Made by a program: the position numbers and the translations under genes. Source: Candidatus Methylomirabilota bacterium (GTDB lineage: Bacteria; Methylomirabilota; Methylomirabilia; Methylomirabilales; CSP1-5). From it: a stretch of DNA of 9,528 bases. Under the pieces are notes generated by a model. The model did not search any database, was not told the DNA's origin, and saw only the letters and a list, made by a program, of their open reading frames with translations. Positions 4,699 through 9,528 of this stretch are shown here, piece by piece. How positions within the stretch are numbered: position 1 is the first letter of the stretch; every line of letters begins with the position of its first letter. The stretch covers positions 1 through 9,528 of the forward strand of contig JAKEGQ010000154.1 in the NCBI GenBank assembly GCA_022615475.1, given 5' to 3'.

Positions 4699-5760
4699 TT
4701 AGCCGCAGGACTGGCCTACACCACAGGAAGTGAGGACTGGAGGTGTGTCCGTATCAGAGCCCTCGGCCAGCCAACGCTCCGCCTCGATCGCCGCCATACA
4801 GCCGCTGCCTGCGGCCGTGACGGCCTGCCGGTACACCCGGTCCTGCACGTCCCCACAGGCAAAAACCCCGGGGATGTTTGTCTGAGTCGATCCCGGCCGC
4901 GTTTGGATGTATCCGAGTTTGTCTGTCTCGAGCCACGCCTTGAAAACATCGGTGTTCGGCTTGTGCCCGATCGCGACGAAGAGCCCCTTCACGGGGAGCA
5001 CGGAAGCCTCACCGGTCTTCACATTTCTGAGGGCCAGTCCTTCCACCTCGCTCTCCCCAAGAACATCCTCCACCACCGTGTTCCAGATGACCGTGATCTT
5101 GTCGTGAGTGAGCGCGCGCTGCTGCATGATCTTCGAGGCGCGTAGCTGCTCGCGCCGGTGGATGAGATGGATCCGGGAAGCGAAGCGCGTCAGGAAGAGG
5201 GCCTCCTCCAGTGCGGCGTCCCCCCCACCGACGATTGCTACTTCTTCGCCCTGGAAGAACGCCCCGTCACAGGTGGCGCACGCCGAAACGCCCCGCCCTA
5301 AGAGACGCCGCTCGTTCTCGAGTCCGAGGTATTGCGCCGAGGCGCCGGTCGAAACAATCACCGCGTCAGCCAGCACGGGGGTCTTTTCGTCAATCAGCAG
5401 GCGGAACGGCCGCTGGGCAAAGTCCACGCCAGTCACCACGCCGTACCGCAGGCTCGCGCCGAACCGGACGGCCTGCGCCTCGAACCGTTGCATCAGCTCG
5501 GGGCCTTGGATCCCCTCGGGAAAGCCCGGATAGTTTTCGACGTCGGTCGTCGTGATGAGCTGGCCTCCGGGTTCAGGTCCCTTTATCACCAGTGGATTCA
5601 AATTGGCCCGCGCGGCGTAGATGGCCGCGGTGAGCCCCGCAGGGCCGGTCCCGACGATCACGACGGGCCGGTGCTCGGCAGCGGAAAAATCCACCCCGTC
5701 GAAAGCCGAAAGGTCGGGGATCCCGTTCGGCGAACTGATCTCCACCTTTCTCACGATCAT
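4699..5760 (-). CDS. trxB: Thioredoxin reductase with Cys-containing C-terminal tail
   Basis: This 353-residue low-molecular-weight thioredoxin reductase transfers electrons from NADPH through FAD and a C-x-x-C disulfide to thioredoxin. In order: an extra N-terminal segment of about 31 residues, the FAD Rossmann motif V-I-V-G-T-G-P-A-G-L, G-G-Q-L, the redox site C-A-T-C-D-G-A-F-F, the NADPH motif V-G-G-G-D-A-A-L-E-E-A with H-R-R, and the C-terminal FAD motif F-A-C-G-D-V-Q-D-x-x-Y-R-Q-A-V-T-A-A-G. After the usual final helix it adds about 20 residues ending S-C-G-V-G-Q-S-C-G (Cys346 and Cys352), a tail absent from E. coli TrxB. The GGAG touches ATG 5760 directly, so GTG 5754, with 6-nt spacing, may be the true start. 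It lies 24 nt behind trxA, a clear operon. Its 3' end is partly duplicated at 3927-4030. Confidence 0.95.
   Translation of the reverse strand: MIVRKVEISSPNGIPDLSAFDGVDFSAAEHRPVVIVGTGPAGLTAAIYAARANLNPLVIKGPEPGGQLITTTDVENYPGFPEGIQGPELMQRFEAQAVRFGASLRYGVVTGVDFAQRPFRLLIDEKTPVLADAVIVSTGASAQYLGLENERRLLGRGVSACATCDGAFFQGEEVAIVGGGDAALEEALFLTRFASRIHLIHRREQLRASKIMQQRALTHDKITVIWNTVVEDVLGESEVEGLALRNVKTGEASVLPVKGLFVAIGHKPNTDVFKAWLETDKLGYIQTRPGSTQTNIPGVFACGDVQDRVYRQAVTAAGSGCMAAIEAERWLAEGSDTDTPPVLTSCGVGQSCG
4761..4882. repeat. Direct repeat copy 2, within the trxB 3' end
   Basis: This is the intact counterpart of 3927-4030, including the 18 nt (4829-4846, encoding D-R-V-Y-R-Q) that the other copy lacks. The copies are direct and offset by 834 bp at their left ends. 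They bracket the Sec redoxin gene. Confidence 0.9.
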
Positions 5761-5784
5761 CTCCTCTTGACCCGGACTTACGTC

Positions 5785-6126
5785 TCAGGCCGGCTGCAAC
5801 AGGGCGTTCAGCTTCTCTGCCAGGACCCTCTTCGGCACGACGCCCACCATTTGATCGACGACCCGACCATCCTTGAAGAAAATCAGGGTAGGAATGGACC
5901 GGATGCCGAATCGGGCGGCAATGCGGGGGTTGGCATCAACATCCAACTTGGCCACTTTGGCGATCTCCTCGAAATCAGCCGCCAATTCCTCGACGACCGG
6001 GGCGATCGTTCGACATGCGCCACACCAGCTGGCCCAAAAGTCCACGAGCACCGGTTCCAAACTCTCCAGGACCTCACGCTGGAAGTTATCGTCGGTAAGG
6101 GTTACGGACTTGAACTCGGATGCCAT
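5785..6126 (-). CDS. trxA: Thioredoxin (W-C-G-A-C active site)
   Basis: This 113-residue thioredoxin is a cytosolic protein-disulfide reductant. It has the fold's landmarks in order: V-L-V-D-F-W-A-S-W-C-G-A-C-R near residues 26-39, A-P-V-V-E-E-L-A, K-L-D-V-D-A-N-P, the cis-Pro loop R-S-I-P-T-L at about 76-81 and F-F-K-D-G-R. The active site is C-G-A-C in place of the canonical C-G-P-C. Loss of the Pro between the cysteines is known from E. coli mutants to raise redox potential, making it less reducing. AGGAGG about 7 nt before ATG 6126 is a strong ribosome-binding site. It ends in TGA, showing that UGA is a normal stop here. It lies 63 nt behind the ECF sigma factor and 24 nt before trxB, so it is probably cotranscribed with both. 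It is a likely reductant for the downstream Sec redoxin. Confidence 0.96.
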   Translation of the reverse strand: MASEFKSVTLTDDNFQREVLESLEPVLVDFWASWCGACRTIAPVVEELAADFEEIAKVAKLDVDANPRIAARFGIRSIPTLIFFKDGRVVDQMVGVVPKRVLAEKLNALLQPA

Positions 6127-6189
6127 GCTGTTCTCCTCCTTTCAGTCACTATCCCGTTAATTGCCTCGCCAGCCTGGAATGCCTCGCGC

Positions 6190-6768
6190 TCACTGCGCGG
6201 GAGGCTCAACCTGCCCTGCCATGGCGGCAAGACTCGCCGCTTCCGGGTCCGGTACGAGAGCGTAATCCTGGAGAAGCTCCCTCAGTATGCGCCGGCCTCG
6301 AAAAAGCCGGGTCTTCACGGTGTTCTCGGGGCAGGTCATGGTCTCAGCAATCTCGCGCACGCTGAAGCCTTGGATGTCCGAGAGGATGATGGCACTCCGA
6401 AACGGTTCGGGAAGCTGCTCAAGGGCCTCCCGGAGGTCGAGCCGAACCAGTTGGTCCAGGGGTCCTGCCTCCGCTCCGCGAACCCCCTCGACCTCCGCCC
6501 TCATGGCAGAGTGCCGCTTGGAATCCATATCCTCCGTAGCCGGTTCCCGACTCTGCCTCCAGTAGGAATCGATAAAGGCATTGCGCAGGATTCGAAAGAG
6601 CCAGGCCCGGAGATTGGTCCCCGGCTGAAACTGACGGCGGGATCGCAGGGCTCGCAGATAGGTTTCCTGCACCAGGTCTGCCGCGTCCTGTTCGTTCCTG
6701 GTCATTTGGAGGGCGAAGTTATACAACCCATTGAGATGCGTCAGGGCCTCTTCGTTGAAGACAGCCAT
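6190..6768 (-). CDS. ECF-family sigma factor, SigR/SigH-like, heading the thioredoxin genes
   Basis: This is an RNA polymerase sigma-70 factor of the extracytoplasmic-function type, 192 residues from ATG 6768 (GGAG with 6-nt spacing). The frame stays open upstream to 6849, but the extra 27 residues have no family content. Region 2 shows Y-N-F-A-L-Q-M-T-R-N-E-x-D-A-A-D-L-V-Q-E-T-Y and N-L-R-A-W-L-F-R-I-L-R-N-A-F-I-D. Region 4 shows L-P-E-P-F-R-S-A-I-I-L-S-D-I-Q-G-F-S-V-R-E-I-A-E and the recognition helix P-E-N-T-V-K-T-R-L-F-R-G-R. The region 2 motifs resemble the redox-stress factors SigR (Streptomyces) and SigH (mycobacteria), which control trx genes. That resemblance, with trxA-trxB directly downstream, suggests control of thiol homeostasis. 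No zinc anti-sigma partner (RsrA-like) adjoins it, and I identified no autoregulated promoter with confidence. Confidence 0.92.
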   Translation of the reverse strand: MAVFNEEALTHLNGLYNFALQMTRNEQDAADLVQETYLRALRSRRQFQPGTNLRAWLFRILRNAFIDSYWRQSREPATEDMDSKRHSAMRAEVEGVRGAEAGPLDQLVRLDLREALEQLPEPFRSAIILSDIQGFSVREIAETMTCPENTVKTRLFRGRRILRELLQDYALVPDPEAASLAAMAGQVEPPAQ

Positions 6769-6900
6769 CTCTTTCTCCACACCCGGGTGCGTCCGAGACC
6801 TGCTCGAGACGTGTCCGCGACGCTCCCCCGTCATCGCTGCTGACCGCATTTCCTTGCCTCCCGAAGCCGCGATCCATGATTTTTAAGAGGCAAAGGCGAT

Positions 6901-6942
6901 GCCAAAAAGAAAAAGGCCATTTAGAGCGCACTCTAAATGGCC
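6901..6942 (-). terminator. Strong Rho-independent terminator after the sigma-54 regulator
   Basis: A perfect 12-bp inverted repeat (GGCCATTTAGAG at 6915-6926, CTCTAAATGGCC at 6931-6942) with a 4-nt loop is followed on the minus strand by TTTTTCTTTTT. This is a textbook intrinsic terminator for the gene ending at 7046. It separates that gene from the sigma factor-trx unit, which must have its own promoter between about 6769 and 6900. Confidence 0.93.
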
Positions 6943-7005
6943 AGTACCGTTGACCTTAAGTGAGATTCTAGCGGTCGCTAAGCATTCGACAAAACCCCAC
7001 GGTTA

Positions 7006-7023
7006 GTCCCAATTTTTTGGGAC
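7006..7023. repeat. Short perfect inverted repeat downstream of the sigma-54 regulator
   Basis: GTCCCAA (7006-7012) and TTGGGAC (7017-7023) are perfect complements around TTTT, 23 nt after the regulator's stop. A further partial half-site (TTGGGA) lies at 7036-7041. It could be an extra hairpin in the transcript end or a dimeric DNA-binding site. No partner protein can be assigned. Confidence 0.45.
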
Positions 7024-7045
7024 AGTCGCGATATCTTGGGATTTC

Positions 7046-9079
7046 TCACTCCTTTCTCTTGATCCCAAGCTTCTTCATCCGCGCCTCGAGAGTGGTGGGC
7101 TTTAGCCCGAGGAGCTTGGCTGCCCCCTTCTCCCCGCTAACGCGCCATCCGGTGAGTTCCAGCGCCTGGATGATATGCTCGCGCTCGAGTTCCTGCAGGG
7201 TCGGGAGCCGCGCCTCACGCGGGGAGACGCCCGGCTTTGGGACCCACTCGCCGAGTTCCAGCTCGGCGCCACTACTCAGGACGACCGCTCGCTCGATTAC
7301 GTTCTCGAGCTCCCGGACGTTGCCCGGCCAGGGATAGACTTTTAGGGCATCCATCGTCCTCTGCGCAATCGTCTCGACCCGCTTTCCCAACTTCACCCCG
7401 TACTTCATGACGAAATAGCGCACCAAGAGGGGGATGTCTTCCGCCCGCTCCCGGAGCGGGGGGAGCCGAATCGGAAAGACATTCAGCCGGTAGTAGAGGT
7501 CGGGGCGGAAACGGCCGTCACGGGTGGCCTCTTCGAGATTCCGGTTCGTGGCTGCGATCACTCTGACACCCACCTTGATGGTGTGGGAACCTCCGACCCG
7601 TTCGAACTCCCCTTCCTGGAGTACCCGAAGAAGTTTCGCCTGGAGATCAAGCGGGAGGTCGCCGATCTCATCCAGGAAGATCGTCCCTCCATCCGCCAGC
7701 TCGAAGCGACCGATCTTTCGCGCCAGCGCGCCCGTGAAGGCCCCCCTTTCGTGGCCGAAGAGCTCACTCTCGATGAGCCCGGCGGGGAGAGCGGCACAGT
7801 TCACCTTGACCAGGGTCCGCTCCTTTCGGGGGCTCAAGTGATGAATTGCCCGGGCGATAAGCTCCTTGCCTGTCCCTGTTTCCCCGAGCAGGAGGACCGT
7901 GGTGTCCGTCTTCGCCACGGTCTCCACCGCCTTCAGCATCTTCTTCAGGATCCGACTCTGCCCGACGATTTCCTCGAAGTTGTAGTCGGTCTTGATCTCC
8001 TCCTGCAGGTAGATGTTCTCTTCCTGGAGCCTCACCTTCAGCGTCGCGATCTCCTCGTACGCCAGCATGTTTTCGACGGCCAGGGCCACCTGGGTCCCAA
8101 CCTCGGTGAGGAACTCGGCGTCCGCCTCAGAATACTGATGAGGTGACCTGCTGCCCACGTTCAAAGTCCCCAGCGCCTTCCCCCTTGCAATTAACGGGGC
8201 CGCAACATATGACCGGATTCCCTCCTTCAGGAGGCGATCCTCCGGGGTGATGAGCCTCTCCTCTGCCAAGTCCCGCCGTACGAGGGGTCGCTTCTCGTCC
8301 AGCACCGCCTGGAGGTGACTTCCTTGGCGTGGGAACTCTGCGCCCACCGCGAGGGCCCCGTCCACCGGCGAGAACCCTGCCAGCGCAAAGACCTGTACGA
8401 CGTCCCTCACCGGGTCGAGGAACGTCAGGGTGGCACGGTCAAAGGCAAGGACATGACCGAGGATCCGAGCGAGGACGTCGAACAGCGATTTTCTGTCGAG
8501 GTTCGAGATGATAGCATTATTGATCTCGAGGAGGACGCGCTGCCGCTCCTCGGACCGGCGGAGCTGGCTTGTACGCTCCTCCACGAGCCTCTCCAAATCT
8601 TCCGAGTATCGCTTGAGCGCGGCCTCGGCTCGCTTGCGATCGGAAATGTCACGCACCATGGCGATCATGCAGGTCCTGTCGCCAAGATCAATCACCGACG
8701 CCGAAATCTCCGCCGGGAGGGTTTCACCCGTCCCAGTGAGACAGGTCAGCTCATCCGTCCACCCGCTCCCCTTTTCGCGGACGGAGCGGGCGAAGGCAAA
8801 AAGTTGAGGCATCTCGTTCCGATGAATTGCCGTGATAGGCATGGACAATAACCGCTCACGCAAATACTTGAGCATCCTGCACGCTTGGGGATTCACATCC
8901 AGGATTCGATCCGCCTCGGGGTCGATAAGTAAAATGGCATCGTTTGAGTGATCGAAAACCTTGCGGAAATGCTCTTCCGCCCGCCGGCAATTGGCCTCGG
9001 CTTGTTCCAAGGCCGCCACGCGCTCACGTAGGTTCTCCAATTCGGTATGCTGCCGCTCGAGTTGCTCTTCGTCCTTCAT
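7046..9079 (-). CDS. Sigma-54-dependent transcriptional regulator with PAS and GAF sensor domains
   Basis: This 677-residue enhancer-binding protein activates sigma-54 RNA polymerase by ATP hydrolysis. In order: an N-terminal coiled coil (about 1-36), a PAS domain (about 37-148, F-D-H-S-N-D-A-I-L-L-I-D), a second coiled coil (150-180), a GAF domain (about 190-338) and a linker helix (341-365). The AAA+ core has I-V-G-Q-S, Walker A G-E-T-G-T-G-K-E at 399-406, the sigma-54 contact loop G-A-F-T-G-A at 446-451, Walker B I-F-L-D-E-I-G-D and W-P-G-N-V-R-E-L at 584-591. A Fis-type helix-turn-helix lies near 630-675. The sensor layout resembles FhlA-type regulators that bind small molecules. There is no receiver domain, so no direct phosphorylation is expected. 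A G-rich run just before ATG 9079 is a poor ribosome-binding site. No target promoter was recognised in the window. Confidence 0.95.
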   Translation of the reverse strand: MKDEEQLERQHTELENLRERVAALEQAEANCRRAEEHFRKVFDHSNDAILLIDPEADRILDVNPQACRMLKYLRERLLSMPITAIHRNEMPQLFAFARSVREKGSGWTDELTCLTGTGETLPAEISASVIDLGDRTCMIAMVRDISDRKRAEAALKRYSEDLERLVEERTSQLRRSEERQRVLLEINNAIISNLDRKSLFDVLARILGHVLAFDRATLTFLDPVRDVVQVFALAGFSPVDGALAVGAEFPRQGSHLQAVLDEKRPLVRRDLAEERLITPEDRLLKEGIRSYVAAPLIARGKALGTLNVGSRSPHQYSEADAEFLTEVGTQVALAVENMLAYEEIATLKVRLQEENIYLQEEIKTDYNFEEIVGQSRILKKMLKAVETVAKTDTTVLLLGETGTGKELIARAIHHLSPRKERTLVKVNCAALPAGLIESELFGHERGAFTGALARKIGRFELADGGTIFLDEIGDLPLDLQAKLLRVLQEGEFERVGGSHTIKVGVRVIAATNRNLEEATRDGRFRPDLYYRLNVFPIRLPPLRERAEDIPLLVRYFVMKYGVKLGKRVETIAQRTMDALKVYPWPGNVRELENVIERAVVLSSGAELELGEWVPKPGVSPREARLPTLQELEREHIIQALELTGWRVSGEKGAAKLLGLKPTTLEARMKKLGIKRKE

Positions 9080-9396
9080 CCCACCCCCCCCGTGTGCAGC
9101 AGGTTGCCTTCACACCGAGAGGCCCTCACGGGTACCTCTGCAAACTTCGCACTCGAACCGGACCGACATAACGGACACGCTCAAGCCTGCAAGGAAGACG
9201 AAGACCGGAAGATACTCGGCAGGGAAATTCAAGGATGCCCAAACTTGGTCCCCCGCGGCTGCCCTAATAATAAGCTCCGGGCTCCGCCTTGGCAACCACC
9301 TGCTTCGCAGGGATCATCATCCCGGGCTCAGTGCAGATTTCCGGGCAAAAAACCCCTCCAACATGGAACGGTCGAACGGCGGACTGAAAAGAGCAC
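9080..9396 (-). other. Gene-poor stretch upstream of the sigma-54 regulator
   Basis: No full gene is supported here. It holds a 27-codon frame starting at 9400 that overlaps the stop of the partial gene by ATGA and ends in two tandem TGA codons, a minus-strand GGGGTTTTTTG tract with only a 4-bp stem in front of it, and the possible nuoA-like remnant at 9110-9232. The regulator's promoter must lie here or further upstream. I recognise no confident promoter box. Confidence 0.4.
9110..9232 (-). pseudogene. Possible remnant of NADH-quinone oxidoreductase subunit A (nuoA-like)
   Basis: A 40-codon stretch read from TTG 9232 to TGA 9110 gives P-A-E-Y-L-P-V-F-V-F-L-A-G-L followed by R-F-E-C-E-V and T-R-E-G-L-S-V. 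The first part resembles the N-terminal membrane helix of NuoA (x-Y-L-P-V-L-x-F-L). The second recalls its Y-E-C-G-V-x-P-x-G-D-A-R-x-R-F-S-V segment, with the intervening loop shortened and the last two helices missing. There is no ribosome-binding site and no other nuo gene in view. The match is short and could be chance. Confidence 0.3.
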
Positions 9397-9528
9397 TCAT
9401 GATACGGGTGTCTCGAAAAAGACGCGGGCACACTGGAAGAGCGCGTCCCATCCCACGTCCGAGACGAGCGCATAGAGCATATCTCCTTGGCCCCAGAGGA
9501 GCATCTGCTGCCCTTCGGACTCGAAGGC
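9397..9528 (-). CDS. C-terminal end of a gene entering from the right edge, unknown function
   Basis: The minus-strand frame is open from the window edge to TGA 9397-9399 and gives 43 residues: Q-Q-M-L-L-W-G-Q-G-D-M-L-Y-A-L-V-S-D-V, then W-D-A-L-F-Q-C-A-R-V-F-F-E-T. The composition is protein-like, with an amphipathic final helix. The pattern of a strand with W-x-x-G-x-x-Y-A-L-V-S-D and a closing helix resembles the C-terminal end of DUF4367- or MucB-like domains found in some anti-sigma factors and exported proteins. This is a weak impression from one fragment. The N-terminus lies outside the window. Confidence 0.5.
   Translation of the reverse strand, partial: AFESEGQQMLLWGQGDMLYALVSDVGWDALFQCARVFFETPVS

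Noticed and set aside
5332..6843. A 503-codon plus-strand open frame
   Set aside because: It is antisense to trxB, trxA and the sigma factor, all of which have clear motifs and ribosome-binding sites. Its translation has no recognisable domain and is typical of shadow frames in GC-rich DNA.
9314..9319. Two consecutive UGA codons between the 27-codon frame and the nuoA-like remnant as a possible double-Sec gene
   Set aside because: No family motif with Cys is present at that position, no SECIS-like hairpin was seen, and two adjacent UGAs are a normal tandem stop.
1..9528. CRISPR arrays, insertion sequences, rRNA or tRNA genes
   Set aside because: I saw no regularly spaced repeat array, transposase motif, terminal inverted repeat pair or RNA gene signature.

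Overview
The window is a block of bacterial DNA of fairly high GC content. Every gene I can support lies on the minus strand, so transcription runs from the right edge (9528) towards the left edge (1). The organism cannot be named from sequence alone. Gene content (sigma-54 enhancer-binding protein, ECF sigma factor, thiolase, selenocysteine use) and many GTG starts suit an environmental lineage such as Methylomirabilota/Rokubacteria or a deltaproteobacterial-type group. That is a low-confidence inference.

The main result is three selenoprotein genes, each hidden from ordinary gene calling by an in-frame UGA. Two are adjacent small glutaredoxin-like proteins (790-1029, motif U-M-F-C; 479-715, motif U-G-D-C). 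The third is a peroxiredoxin/redoxin-like protein (4113-4589, motif W-U-P-Y-C). In each, the UGA sits exactly where the family carries the first cysteine of its CxxC active site. A stem-loop follows at the spacing expected of a bacterial SECIS element, with a G in the first two loop positions. The two glutaredoxin hairpins have the same geometry: 23 nt from UGA to a GUU loop closed by AAGA/UCUU. All three genes end in TAG. UGA serves as an ordinary stop in neighbours (sigma factor, trxA, STAS gene, sigma-54 regulator), so this is not a reassigned genetic code.

Layout from right to left: a partial gene enters at 9528 and stops at 9397. A gene-poor stretch (9080-9396) follows, with a possible nuoA-like remnant. 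Next come a PAS-GAF-AAA-Fis sigma-54 regulator (7046-9079) and a strong intrinsic terminator (6901-6942). A probable redox transcription unit then begins: SigR/SigH-like ECF sigma factor (6190-6768), thioredoxin trxA (5785-6126), thioredoxin reductase trxB (4699-5760), the Sec redoxin (4113-4589), and a short in-frame fragment of the trxB 3' end (3871-4071). After that are a STAS-domain protein (3555-3824), two tiny genes joined by a one-base stop/start overlap (3330-3509 and 3088-3330), an acetyl-CoA acetyltransferase (1825-3003) and an exported protein (1293-1724). A leader region with a 15-bp hairpin and a tandem repeat (1030-1292) precedes the two Sec glutaredoxins and an NAD(P)H-hydrate epimerase-type (YjeF_N) gene that runs off the left edge.

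Functionally the window reads as a thiol/selenol redox module. NADPH-dependent TrxB reduces TrxA, and possibly the Sec redoxin through an unusual Cys-bearing C-terminal tail. The ECF sigma factor may drive the module under redox stress. Partners and regulation are inferred from gene order. The Sec synthesis genes (selA, selB, selC, selD) are not in the window.
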